Shown here: one piece after another, positions 1-10,196 of the stretch
How the letters are laid out: every line of letters begins with the position of its first letter
Numbering within the stretch: the first letter of the stretch is position 1
NCBI RefSeq assembly: GCF_003611585.1
Contig: NZ_RAVW01000020.1
Coordinates: forward strand, 1 to 45,185
DNA length: 45,185 bases
Reading direction: 5' to 3'
From: Corallococcus exercitus
GTDB taxonomy: Bacteria > Myxococcota > Myxococcia > Myxococcales > Myxococcaceae
Position numbers and translations under genes: made by a program
Notes under the pieces: generated by a model
The model's database searches: none
What the model saw: the letters and a program-made list of their open reading frames with translations, nothing else
Told to the model about the DNA's origin: nothing

Positions 1-1650
1 TTCCCGCCCAGGTCCGGGTCGCACCCGCGCGGGCCGCACCTGACGGGGCGGTTCGCGGACGGGACGCTGGGGGAGTTTCCCCTGGGTCCGACGACGTCGC
101 TCGGCCGCCACCCGTCCAACACGCTGCGGCTGGTGGACCGGGAGGTCTCCAAGGAGCACGCCACCATCGAGAAGGTGGGGCGCGACTTCGTCCTGCGCGA
201 CCTGAACTCGTCCAACGGCACCTTCGTCAACGGGCGCCGGGTGACGGGGGAGATGCGCCTCAAGGATGGGGATGAGATCGCCCTGGGCTCCTCCCGGCTC
301 GTCTTCCACAGCGGGGAGGCGCTGCCCGGCGGCCCCAACCCGCCCACGCTGCCGGGCGTGACGGTGGTGGCCAACGCCGTCTCCATGCCGGCCTTCCTGG
401 CGCAGATGGACCAGGTGCCGCAGAACTTCCGCCCCGCTGAGCAGGTGACGGACATCGCCGCGCTGCGCCGGGACTACGAGAAGCTGCGCATCGTGCACGA
501 GTTCCACCGGCAGGTGAGCCTCAAGGGCAACCAGGCCGACCTCTTCGAGCAGATCCTCAAGGTGGCCTTCGAGCTGCTCGCGGCCGACCACGGCGTCATC
601 CTGAAGGTGGGCCCGGAGGGGGAGTTCATCCCGGCCGCGGTGCACCACCGGCAGGGCAAGCAGGTGAACGTCATGCTGTCGGACACCGTGCTCAAGCGCG
701 TGGTGGAGACGGGCAAGGCGGTGCTCACGGCGGACGCCATCATCGACGAGCGCTTCTCCGCCGCGGAGAGCATCGTGGCGCAGGGCATCCGCTCCGCCAT
801 GGCGGTGCCGCTGCTGGTGAACGGCGACATCATGGCGGTGCTGTTCCTGGACAGCCGCCAGCAGATCAACGCCTTCTCGGAGAAGGACCTGACCATCCTC
901 TCCGGCATCGCCGCGCAGGCGGGCATCGCGCTGGAGAACGCGGCCCTGGCGGAGCAGATCCGCAACGAGGCGGTGACGCGCGCGGAGCTGTCGCGCTTCC
1001 TGTCCAAGGCGGTGGCGGACGCGGTGATCAACGGCGGCACGGAGGACCTGCGCCAGAGCCGGCTCGCGGAGGTGAGCTGCCTGTTCGCGGACATCCGCGG
1101 CTTCACCACCCTGGCGGAGAGCGACTCGCCGCAGGAGGTGGTGTCGATGCTCAACAGCTTCTTCACCGCCATGGCGGACGTGGTGTTCCGCTACGAGGGC
1201 AACCTGGACAAGTTCATCGGGGACTGCGTGATGGCGGTGTGGGGTCCGCCGTCGTCGCACCCGGATGATCCGGCCCGGGCCCTCAGGGCCGCGCTGGAGA
1301 TGCAGGACGCCGTCACGGAGCTCAACCGGCAGCGCGTGCTGGACGGCAAGAAGCCCATTGAAGTGGGCATCGGCGTCAACACCGGCCAGGCCGTCGTGGG
1401 CTACATGGGCAGCGCGGAGCGGCACGAGTTCACCGCCATCGGCGACACCGTGAACACCGCGTCGCGGCTGTGCGGCATCGCCCGGAGCGGTGAGGTGCTG
1501 GCGTCGGAGGCCACGGTGCGCAAGTCCGGGCCCGGCTTCGACGTGGAGGAGCTGCCGGTGCTCCAGGTGAAGGGCAAGGAGAAGGGCGTGCAGACCTTCC
1601 GCGTGCATGGCGCGGAGCTGACCACTTCCACCTCCCGCAAGGTGCGCTGA
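1..1650 (+). CDS. FHA-GAF-class III adenylate/guanylate cyclase (5' partial)
   Basis: The reading frame is open from base 1 to the stop at 1648-1650, so the true start lies upstream of the window. An internal GTG at 133 would cut the FHA domain in half and is unlikely to be the start. The N-terminus is an FHA phosphothreonine-binding domain (GRHPSN at nt 100-117, then VSKEHATI and NSSNGTFVNG). A GAF domain follows (about nt 490-960), then a class III cyclase domain (about nt 1070-1640). The metal-binding aspartates are present in FADIRGF and in GDCVMAVWG. The purine-specifying positions appear to be Lys (NLDKFIGD) and Thr (FTAIGDTVN), which favours ATP over GTP. The protein is probably cytosolic and makes cAMP in response to a GAF ligand and a phosphoprotein partner. 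A Ser/Thr kinase gene starts 2 bp after its stop, suggesting an operon in which the FHA domain reads kinase output (inference). Confidence 0.9.
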   Translation, partial: FPPRSGSHPRGPHLTGRFADGTLGEFPLGPTTSLGRHPSNTLRLVDREVSKEHATIEKVGRDFVLRDLNSSNGTFVNGRRVTGEMRLKDGDEIALGSSRLVFHSGEALPGGPNPPTLPGVTVVANAVSMPAFLAQMDQVPQNFRPAEQVTDIAALRRDYEKLRIVHEFHRQVSLKGNQADLFEQILKVAFELLAADHGVILKVGPEGEFIPAAVHHRQGKQVNVMLSDTVLKRVVETGKAVLTADAIIDERFSAAESIVAQGIRSAMAVPLLVNGDIMAVLFLDSRQQINAFSEKDLTILSGIAAQAGIALENAALAEQIRNEAVTRAELSRFLSKAVADAVINGGTEDLRQSRLAEVSCLFADIRGFTTLAESDSPQEVVSMLNSFFTAMADVVFRYEGNLDKFIGDCVMAVWGPPSSHPDDPARALRAALEMQDAVTELNRQRVLDGKKPIEVGIGVNTGQAVVGYMGSAERHEFTAIGDTVNTASRLCGIARSGEVLASEATVRKSGPGFDVEELPVLQVKGKEKGVQTFRVHGAELTTSTSRKVR

Positions 1651-1652
1651 CG

Positions 1653-4004
1653 GTGCGCCCCTCGTCCATGACGACGACCCAGTCGTGCCCCAACTGCGGC
1701 ACGGTGCACGACACCCGGGTGTACGTGAGCGGCCAGAAGGTCACGTGCCGCTGCGGCATCCGGTTCGAGGTGCGGCGCGCGGACGTGTCCGGCATCCACC
1801 GTCCGAATACGGGCGAGCCGTCAGGCGTCCGTCCGGCCGTGAAGGCTGACGAGGAAGCAGGCGTCGCGGTGACGTTCGTGCCGCGCGCGGCGGAGAATCC
1901 GCCAGAATCGGCGTCACCTTCTGTCGCTCCGGGTGTTGGAGCGGACAGCGAGGACGCGGTGGGACAGGAGATGAGGGCCGGCTCCGTCCCAGGGGGCAGC
2001 GAGATGATCAACCCGCGACCGGATGACGTGGGGAAGACGGACGAGGGCGAGGTTCCCGCGGGGGTCGTTCCGGCCGCCGCGGAGGGCCGCAACGCGTACG
2101 CGTCCGGAGTGGCGGTCCCCACGGCGGACCCGGGGGCCCAGGCGCTGGCCCCGGACGTGGACGGGGCCACCCTGGTGCGCGCGGGGACGCCGGGGGTGAA
2201 GGCGCCCCGGGTGGTGGACACGGGCATCCGCGTCATCGAGAACGCGGAGACGGTGCTGTCGGGCGCGAAGCCTCAGCTGCCGGGCCTGGAGCTCCTGGAG
2301 GTGCTGGGGCGCGGCGGCATGGGCGAGGTGTGGCTCGCGCGCCAGCAGTCCCTGGGCCGCACGGTGGCGGTGAAGGTGCTGCCGCCCCGGCTGGCGAAGG
2401 ACGAGGAGTTCGTGTCGCGCTTCGACAAGGAGGCGACCGCGCTCGCGGCCCTGAGCCACCCGAACATCGTGCAGATCATCGACCGGGGCGTGCAGGGCGA
2501 GCACTACTACTTCGTCATGGAGTACGTGGAGGGCCAGTCGCTGCGCCACGCGCTGAGCGGCCGGGAAGGCCTCACCCCCGCGCAGTCGCTGAAGGTGCTG
2601 CTCCAGGTGGCGCGCGCCGTGGAGTGCGCGCACGCCAAGAACATCATCCACCGCGACCTGAAGCCGGAGAACATCCTGCTGGACGGGCGGCTGCACGCGA
2701 AGGTGGCGGACTTCGGTCTGGCCGGCATCCGCGAGCCGGACTCGGAGAAGCAGCTCACCGCGACGGCGGTGGCCATGGGCACGCTCAACTACATGGCCCC
2801 GGAGCAGCGCCGGGACGCGAAGAACGTGGACGGCCGGGCGGACCTCTTCTCCCTGGGCGTGATGATGTACGAGGCGCTCACGGGCGAGCTGCCCGTGGGC
2901 CGCTTCAAGCTGCCCTCCGAGCGCGTGCGCGGCCTGGACCCGCGCCTGGATCCGGTGGTGGAGCGCCTGCTGGAGACGGACCGCGAGGCCCGCTACGCCA
3001 CCGCCTCGGAGGTGTGCGAGGCGCTGGAGGCGCTAGTGTCGGCCTCGTCGTCACCGCACGCGGCGCCCGCGTCCGCGCTGGCGCGCGCGCAGCCGTCTCA
3101 CGTGGCCTCGATGAAGGCCCCGACGGGTCCGGAGACGGCCGTGCTGGAGGCGCTCCACGCGGGCTGGGGCCGGGTGCGCACCGGCCTGTCCGTGGTGGGG
3201 GGCCTGGCGGTGCTGGGCTTCGCGGTGCGCGCCTTCGTGGGCTTCGGGGGCCTGACCGTGATCCCGCCGCCCCCTCCAGCTCCGCTGCACTTCCCGGCCA
3301 ACACGGAAGGGGAGGTGTTCACCAGCCTGAAGCTCACGCCCCCCGCGGCCGGCTCGGACGACACGACGCTGGAGCTGGGCTTCGAGCCGGGCGAGGAGGA
3401 GTTCAACGTCCACAGCGGCACCTGGACCATGGACCAGGGGGAGCTGCGCGCCGTGCAGGCCGGCCGTGAGGCGGACGGCAAGCTGGTGCCGCGCGCCTAT
3501 CTGGCGCTGCGCTACTTCACGAGCGACGACTTCACGGCCGAAGTGCTGATGGACGTGAAGCCGCTGGGCAAGGAGTGGTCCGTCGAGGAGGACGGGCAGC
3601 ACTTCAGCGAGCTGGCGTTCCGCATCCGCGACGTGCAGGTGTCCGTCTTCGCCATCCCCGACGCGGGCATGCGCCTGTCCTGGCGCTACTTCTCCCCGGA
3701 CGACGGGCACGAGGTGGTGGGCAACAGCGCGGAGGACACCAAGAACCTCGTCCAGGACGAGATGCCGGTGCCCAAGCAGGGCCCGTTCCTGGTGAAGCTC
3801 CAGCTCAAGCGGCAGAAGAGCGGCGTGCGGGTGGACGCGTTCCTCAACAAGAAGCTCTTCGCCTCCAAGGTGCTGCCGGGCTTCGAGGGCCGCGTGGGCA
3901 AGCTGGCCCTGGGCTGCCGCAACCTCCAGTGCACCTTCGATGACCTGAAGGTCGTGGGGCCGCTGCAGGAGCGCCCCGTGCGCCGCGTCGCCACCGGCGA
4001 GTAG
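1653..4004 (+). CDS. Receptor-type Ser/Thr protein kinase with N-terminal zinc ribbon
   Basis: This is a 783-aa Hanks-type kinase. The N-terminus has a small zinc-ribbon-like pattern (CPNC about residue 12, then CRC about residue 32), followed by a low-complexity linker to about residue 205. The kinase domain spans roughly 212-470. It shows the glycine loop GRGGMGEVW, the VAVKVL lysine, the catalytic loop HRDLKPEN (about 332), DFG (about 352) and the APEQ segment, so it should be active. One hydrophobic segment (about 510-535) precedes a roughly 240-aa C-terminal region that is probably periplasmic; its WTMDQGEL and WRYFSPDDG stretches suggest a beta-sandwich, lectin-like fold, but I cannot name the family. 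The GTG at 1653 lies 2 bp after the cyclase stop; ATG at 1668 (MTTTQSC) is a good alternative start. It is likely co-transcribed with the FHA-cyclase gene upstream. Confidence 0.9.
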   Translation: MRPSSMTTTQSCPNCGTVHDTRVYVSGQKVTCRCGIRFEVRRADVSGIHRPNTGEPSGVRPAVKADEEAGVAVTFVPRAAENPPESASPSVAPGVGADSEDAVGQEMRAGSVPGGSEMINPRPDDVGKTDEGEVPAGVVPAAAEGRNAYASGVAVPTADPGAQALAPDVDGATLVRAGTPGVKAPRVVDTGIRVIENAETVLSGAKPQLPGLELLEVLGRGGMGEVWLARQQSLGRTVAVKVLPPRLAKDEEFVSRFDKEATALAALSHPNIVQIIDRGVQGEHYYFVMEYVEGQSLRHALSGREGLTPAQSLKVLLQVARAVECAHAKNIIHRDLKPENILLDGRLHAKVADFGLAGIREPDSEKQLTATAVAMGTLNYMAPEQRRDAKNVDGRADLFSLGVMMYEALTGELPVGRFKLPSERVRGLDPRLDPVVERLLETDREARYATASEVCEALEALVSASSSPHAAPASALARAQPSHVASMKAPTGPETAVLEALHAGWGRVRTGLSVVGGLAVLGFAVRAFVGFGGLTVIPPPPPAPLHFPANTEGEVFTSLKLTPPAAGSDDTTLELGFEPGEEEFNVHSGTWTMDQGELRAVQAGREADGKLVPRAYLALRYFTSDDFTAEVLMDVKPLGKEWSVEEDGQHFSELAFRIRDVQVSVFAIPDAGMRLSWRYFSPDDGHEVVGNSAEDTKNLVQDEMPVPKQGPFLVKLQLKRQKSGVRVDAFLNKKLFASKVLPGFEGRVGKLALGCRNLQCTFDDLKVVGPLQERPVRRVATGE

Positions 4005-4126
4005 TCCGCCGCGGCCTGGGGGCTCCAGGGCCGATGGGGCTTGCCGCCCCGCCGGCCCGTTCCCACCTTGCTCCCGCCGGGCTCCGTGCGTCACGGGGCC
4101 GTCCGGCACGCGGGCGGGGGTGGGGC

Positions 4127-5029
4127 ATGGCCGTGGACCTGGACCTGGGGCGCGTGCTCCTGCTGCCGCTGTGCGGCGTGGGGCTGGCCCTGCTGCTCTG
4201 GGCGACCTTCACCCTGGGGCGGACGCCCGCCGGTTCGCGGCCCCGCTGGCTGCTCGCGGGCTTCGGGGCGCTGGCCCTGGGGCTGGTGCTCTTCGTCCCG
4301 TGGATGCGCGGGACGGCCCTGGTGCCCGTGTCGCCGGACGTGCTGGTGAAGGCGCTGGGCGGCGTGCTGCTGGTGCTGGCCGCGGGCGTGTCGGCCCGGG
4401 GCGCCCGGGTGCGCCTGCGGGCGGATGCGCTGCGCGGCGCCGCGCCCGTGCCCCTGGATGAAGCGGTGGAGGCCCTGCGCGAGGGGCGGCCTCCGGGCTT
4501 CGGCGTGTACCGGGGCCGGCTGGAGTCCCTGGAGACGCTGACGTCGCCGGGCGGCGTGCCGTGCGCCTTCTACGACGCGGCCGTGCACGCGGTGGGGGAC
4601 CATGGCCGCAAGGGGCCCCTGCTGTCGCGGGAGCGCGCGTACTCGCCGGTGCTGCTGCTGAAGGGCGAGCGCACGCGGGCGGCGGTGGGCTTCGCGCCGT
4701 CCGCGCTGCTGGCCCCGGTGGAGGTGCGCCGGTGCGCGGCGCCGCCCGCGCTCACCCGGGCGGAGCTGCTGGGCGCGCCCGCGCAGGCGCTGTCCTGGGA
4801 GCGCGTGGGCGTCCCGGGGGAGGCGTGCCTGGTGGTGGGGGAGCTGAAGCGCGGTTCCCGCGACGGCACCTACGAGCTGCGCGGGCGCGGCGGGCGTCCG
4901 GCGCTGGTGGTGCTGGGGGAAGGGGCTGCGGGCACCGGCGGGGTGTTGTCCCGCCAGGCCTGGAAACACTTCGCGGCGGCCGGGGCGCTGTCCCTGGCCG
5001 CCGCGTTCATGCTCGCCCGGACCTTGTGA
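4127..5029 (+). CDS. Multi-pass membrane protein, GIDE-like
   Basis: This 300-aa protein starts at ATG 4127 (MAVDLDLG). An in-frame extension back to 4034 reads as non-coding Arg/Pro-rich sequence, so I reject it. It has three hydrophobic helices near the N-terminus (about residues 8-28, 42-62 and 72-90), a soluble domain of about 180 residues, and a final hydrophobic helix (AAGALSLAAAFMLA) at the C-terminus. The loop motif SPGGVPCAFYDAAVH resembles the GIDE-type domain of E3-ligase-like membrane proteins, in which a 'SP..G.PC.yY' signature is typical. No RING finger is present, so ligase activity is not implied. It follows the kinase gene on the same strand after a 122-bp gap. Function is unknown; GIDE similarity is a moderate-to-weak call from the motif alone. 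Confidence 0.7.
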   Translation: MAVDLDLGRVLLLPLCGVGLALLLWATFTLGRTPAGSRPRWLLAGFGALALGLVLFVPWMRGTALVPVSPDVLVKALGGVLLVLAAGVSARGARVRLRADALRGAAPVPLDEAVEALREGRPPGFGVYRGRLESLETLTSPGGVPCAFYDAAVHAVGDHGRKGPLLSRERAYSPVLLLKGERTRAAVGFAPSALLAPVEVRRCAAPPALTRAELLGAPAQALSWERVGVPGEACLVVGELKRGSRDGTYELRGRGGRPALVVLGEGAAGTGGVLSRQAWKHFAAAGALSLAAAFMLARTL

Positions 5030-5043
5030 GATCCGGACGAAGG

Positions 5044-5069
5044 GCCCCGGCCCGTCAGGGCGCCGGGGC
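5044..5069. terminator. GC-rich hairpin between convergent genes
   Basis: A perfect 8-bp inverted repeat (GCCCCGGC / GCCGGGGC) with a 10-nt loop lies between the stop of the membrane protein (5029) and the stop of the convergent fibro-slime gene (5078). There is no T-tract, so it may act as a weak bidirectional terminator or simply an RNA 3'-end stabiliser. Confidence 0.4.
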
Positions 5070-5077
5070 GGACGTCC

Positions 5078-6880
5078 TCAGCCGACCTCGGTGCGGCAGA
5101 CGGGGCTGCAGCCGTCGCGGGCGTTGGTGTTGCCGTCGTCGCAATCCTCGCCGTCGGCCTCCTGGATGATGCCGTCGCCGCAGCGCGCGTTCCAGATGCA
5201 GGTCAGGCTGCACTTGCCGTAGCCCGGGCCGTTGTTGTTGCCCTGGTCGCACTGCTCACCCTTGTCGAGGGTGCCGTTGCCGCAGGTGGACTTGCACTCG
5301 GTGCGCTGCGTTTCGAAGTTGTTCAGGGTCAGCTTGTACGAGGACTGGGACGTGTGGCGCTCCGCCTGGAACACGACGACCTCGTAGATCTTGCCCTTCA
5401 CCAGGCCCAGCTTGCCGGTGACCGTGGTGTCCGCCAGCGACACGGTGCCGGCCGTCGCGCCGTGCACGCCGCCCAGGTCCAGCGCGAGCTTGCCGTTGAT
5501 GAACACCCAGACGTCGTCGTCACCCAGGAACGTCAGGACCTCGGTGCCCTTGAACTCGAACCAGTAGCGCGTCTCGCTGGTGAAGCTGAAGTTGCGCTTG
5601 ATGGCATTGTTGTCGTTGAGCTGGTTCTCCTTGCCCTGGCCCACCCAGCCGCTGGTGTCGAGCGGGAAGAAGGTCTGGTCGTCGAAGACGTAGGAGCCGT
5701 TGGCCTGCTTGTCGAGCTTCAGCGTGCCGACCTCGGTGACGTTGACGTTGGGCGTGTCGCGGTACCACTGGTCGAAGGCGGTCTTGCCGTGGGTGGTGCC
5801 GGAGGCCAGGCCATCCTTCGCGTACGTGGGCTTCCCGTTCGTGAGCGTGGCGGTATAGGTCGGGCCGACGATGCCCTGCTCGGGGCCGTTCGCGTCATTG
5901 AAGTCCGGGTGCGTGGCCGCGGGGGCCTTGCAGCCCGAGCTCACGCCGCAGAAGTCGCGGTACACGACGGGGATCTCCACCGTGCTCGGCGGGGACTCGG
6001 TGATGCGGACGCAGGCGAAGCCCGCCTCCAGCTTGCACGTGGACGAGCAGCCGTCGTTGGAGCGCACGTTGCCGTCGTCGCACTCCTCGGTGGTGTCACC
6101 CGGCAGGATGACGCCGTCGCCGCAGCGGGCCTCGCAGGTGCCGTTCACGCACTTGGGCTCCAGCACGCACAGCGGCGAGCAGCCGTCGCCCATGTCGTGG
6201 TTGCCGTCGTCGCACTGCTCGGTGCCTTCCTTCTTGCCGTCGCCGCAGGTCGTCTTCGAGCACGGCTGGCCCACGACGTCGCACTTGTAGCCCTGCTCCA
6301 GGCGGCAGATGTCGCTGCAGCCGTCGCCCTTGGCGGCGTTGCCGTCCTCGCACTCCTCGTCACCGGCGATGACCTGGTCGCCGCAGGCGGCCGCCTTGCA
6401 GCGCTGGCCCTGCAGGGGGCACGTCCAGCCCGACTCCACGGTCTTGCAGTCCGCGGAGCAGCCGTCGTTGGACTCCGTGTTGCGGTCGTCGCAAACCTCG
6501 TTCGTCTCCAGGAGGCCGTTGCCGCACGCCGCGGCCTTCACGCACGATTCACCCGGGAACGGGCAGACGTAGCCGGTCTCCACTTCCAGGCAGTTGGCGC
6601 GACAGCCGTCGCCGGACGCGTTGTTGCCGTCGTCACAGGCCTCGCCCTTCTGCTGCTTGCCGTCGCCACAGACCTGGGGGCCCGGATCATACGAGCCACC
6701 GTCGGGCAGCGTGTTGCCACCGTCGGTGTTGCCACCGTCGGTGTTGCCACCGTCGGTGACGGACGTGCCTCCGTCTTCATCAGGGTTTTCGTCGCCGGGG
6801 CAGGCTGTGAGTGCGAGGAGGAAGGAAGCGAGCACGAGGCTCGCGAGTCGAGTCCGAGCGGGGGGGGAATGTTTCAGCAT
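5078..6880 (-). CDS. Lipoprotein with seven DUF4215 Cys-rich repeats around a fibro-slime domain
   Basis: This protein is about 600 aa. ATG at 6880 (MLKHSPPARTRL) begins a clean lipoprotein signal with lipobox LLALTAC; the longer frame back to 6916 starts with TTG and adds nothing recognisable. After an Asp/Gly-rich spacer (GGNTDGGNT) come five CGDG...CDDGN...DGC...C repeats of the DUF4215 (myxococcus cysteine-rich repeat) type. Then comes a fibro-slime domain (from about WYRDTPNVN to FQAERHTSQSSYKLTLNNFE, including LGDDDVWVFINGKLALDLGG), and finally two more repeats. In the second repeat CDDGN reads CDDRN, and the sixth is diverged (CDQGNNNGPG). The aspartate-rich loops suggest calcium binding. 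It is predicted to be an outer-membrane surface lipoprotein involved in adhesion or matrix structure (inference from family). It is convergent with the upstream signalling genes. Confidence 0.88.
   Translation of the reverse strand: MLKHSPPARTRLASLVLASFLLALTACPGDENPDEDGGTSVTDGGNTDGGNTDGGNTLPDGGSYDPGPQVCGDGKQQKGEACDDGNNASGDGCRANCLEVETGYVCPFPGESCVKAAACGNGLLETNEVCDDRNTESNDGCSADCKTVESGWTCPLQGQRCKAAACGDQVIAGDEECEDGNAAKGDGCSDICRLEQGYKCDVVGQPCSKTTCGDGKKEGTEQCDDGNHDMGDGCSPLCVLEPKCVNGTCEARCGDGVILPGDTTEECDDGNVRSNDGCSSTCKLEAGFACVRITESPPSTVEIPVVYRDFCGVSSGCKAPAATHPDFNDANGPEQGIVGPTYTATLTNGKPTYAKDGLASGTTHGKTAFDQWYRDTPNVNVTEVGTLKLDKQANGSYVFDDQTFFPLDTSGWVGQGKENQLNDNNAIKRNFSFTSETRYWFEFKGTEVLTFLGDDDVWVFINGKLALDLGGVHGATAGTVSLADTTVTGKLGLVKGKIYEVVVFQAERHTSQSSYKLTLNNFETQRTECKSTCGNGTLDKGEQCDQGNNNGPGYGKCSLTCIWNARCGDGIIQEADGEDCDDGNTNARDGCSPVCRTEVG
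6711..6755. repeat. 15-bp tandem repeat, three copies
   Basis: Three exact copies of a 15-bp unit (gtgttgccaccgtcg) encode the Gly-Gly-Asn-Thr-Asp spacer after the lipobox of the fibro-slime lipoprotein. Because the unit is a multiple of three, copy-number change would lengthen or shorten the linker without breaking the frame. Confidence 0.85.
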
Positions 6881-6961
6881 GAAGTGATGCTGGAAGGGCC
6901 TGACCCCAGGTGTCAAATGGATCAGGTGTTATTCCACCCAGCCGGTGCGTAAAAATGGAGA

Positions 6962-6985
6962 AAGCCCGTACGGGTGTACGGGCTT
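6962..6985 (-). terminator. Intrinsic terminator after the MFS transporter gene
   Basis: A perfect 10-bp inverted repeat (AAGCCCGTAC / GTACGGGCTT) with a 4-nt loop lies 25 bp beyond the stop of the minus-strand transporter gene (7010). Read on the minus strand it is followed by TTTCTCCATTTTT, a reasonable T-rich tail. It would separate the transporter from the fibro-slime gene downstream. Confidence 0.75.
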
Positions 6986-7009
6986 CCAGCATCCCCCTGC
7001 CTCGCGGGG

Positions 7010-8431
7010 CTACATCTGTTCCAGCTCCTGACCCTTCGTCTCGCGGATGTATTTCGCGGCGAAGAAGACGGAGAACACGGCGGCCGCGGCATACAGGCCG
7101 TACGCCCAGCCCAGGCCGGCGGACTGCAGTGCCGGGAACGTGGCGGACACCAGGAAGTTGGCCAGCCACTGCGCCATGGCCGCGATGGACAGCGCGAGCG
7201 CGCGGATGCGGTTGGGGAACATCTCGCCCAGGAGCACCCAGACGACGGGGCCCCACGAGAAGCCGAAGAAGACGACGTAGAGGTTGGCGGCGATGAGCGC
7301 CGTGGTGCCAGCCGCGCCCTGCAGCACGGGCTTGCCCGCGGCGTCCAGCGGCGCGGTGCCGAAGAGGTACGCCATCAGGCCCAGCGTCAGCGCCATGCCC
7401 ACGGAGCCGACGAGGAGCAGGGGCTTTCTTCCCACCTTGTCCACGAACGCGATGGCCACGAGCGTGGTGAGGATGTTGGTGACGCTGGTGATGACGGTGA
7501 TGGCCAGCGAGTTGTGCTCGGAGAAGCCCACCGCCTGCCAGAGCACGCTGGAGTAGTAGAAGATGACGTTGATGCCCACGAACTGCTGGAGCATCGCGAG
7601 CACGATGCCGACCCACACGATGGGCAGGAACCCGAAGCGGTCGCCCTTCAGGTCCGCCAGGTGCGGCGTGTAGTTCGTGCGCACCGAGCGGCGGATCTCC
7701 ACGACCTTGGACGGCGCGGCGTCCCCCTCGATGTCGCGCAGCACGCTCAGCGCCTCCTCCTCACGCCCCTTGGCCACGAGGAAGCGCGGGGACTCCGAGA
7801 TGAAGACGGCGCCGATGCCGTAGAGGAGCGCGGGCGGCAGGCCGCTGAGGAACATCCATCGCCACGCGGTGAGGCCGAGCCAGGTGGGGCTGGAGGCCGA
7901 GCCCGCGTAGAGCGCGATGGCGAAGTCCCCCAGCAGGGCCACGAAGATGCCCACCACGATGGCCAGTTGTTGCAGGGACGCCAGGCGGCCGCGCAGGTAC
8001 GCCGGGGCGATCTCCGCGATGTACGTGGGCGCGACGACGCTGGCGAAGCCCACCCCCAGGCCGCCCACCAGCCGCCAGAAGCTCAGGTCCCACAGGGAGA
8101 ACGCGAGCCCCGAGCCGATGGAGCTGATGATGAACAGGGCCGCCGCGAGCATCATCGTGCGTCGGCGGCCGTAGCGGTCCGCGAAGGGCCCCGCGGCGAA
8201 GGCACCCGTGGCCGAGCCGATGAGCGCGGAGGACACCGCCAGCCCCAGGCCCAGGCTGCTCGCGGCGAACTCGGCCTTCAGGGCACCGACGGTGCCGTTG
8301 ATGACGGCGGTATCGAAGCCGAAGAGGAACCCGCCCAGGGCGGCCACCACGGAGATGCCAATGACCCTGCCGGTCCGGGTCTCCCTCCGTGCTGGGGGCC
8401 TGCTCGCCGGGACATCGAGGACATCCGCCAT
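7010..8431 (-). CDS. Sugar-porter family MFS transporter
   Basis: This 473-aa protein has about twelve hydrophobic segments and the hallmarks of the sugar porter family (XylE/GalP/GLUT-like). These are GGFLFGFDTAVING in helix 1, DRYGRRR in the first cytoplasmic loop, the SESPRFLV motif after helix 6, QQFVGINVIFYYS in helix 7, and RETKG at the C-terminus. It probably imports a monosaccharide by proton symport across the inner membrane; the substrate cannot be told from sequence. ATG 8431 has a good ribosome site (GGGGAGGAG, 8 nt upstream). It is probably monocistronic: a 169-bp gap separates it from the sigma-54 regulator upstream on the same strand, and a hairpin terminator follows the stop. 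Confidence 0.93.
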   Translation of the reverse strand: MADVLDVPASRPPARRETRTGRVIGISVVAALGGFLFGFDTAVINGTVGALKAEFAASSLGLGLAVSSALIGSATGAFAAGPFADRYGRRRTMMLAAALFIISSIGSGLAFSLWDLSFWRLVGGLGVGFASVVAPTYIAEIAPAYLRGRLASLQQLAIVVGIFVALLGDFAIALYAGSASSPTWLGLTAWRWMFLSGLPPALLYGIGAVFISESPRFLVAKGREEEALSVLRDIEGDAAPSKVVEIRRSVRTNYTPHLADLKGDRFGFLPIVWVGIVLAMLQQFVGINVIFYYSSVLWQAVGFSEHNSLAITVITSVTNILTTLVAIAFVDKVGRKPLLLVGSVGMALTLGLMAYLFGTAPLDAAGKPVLQGAAGTTALIAANLYVVFFGFSWGPVVWVLLGEMFPNRIRALALSIAAMAQWLANFLVSATFPALQSAGLGWAYGLYAAAAVFSVFFAAKYIRETKGQELEQM

Positions 8432-8600
8432 GACGCGCTCCTCCCCCCTCGGATGGGCACGTGTCCGGCCCTCGCGGGACGCACAACGGCCCTGGGAGAG
8501 AGGTGCCCCCGGTGGCCACCGAAAGGCACCCCCAGGCAGGCCGCCGCTCGCGGGGCCGCTCGTTGGGGACAGGGCCGCGACTCCGAGGGCGAGCCTTGGC

Positions 8601-10192
<1,592 letters not shown>

Positions 10193-10196
<4 letters not shown>

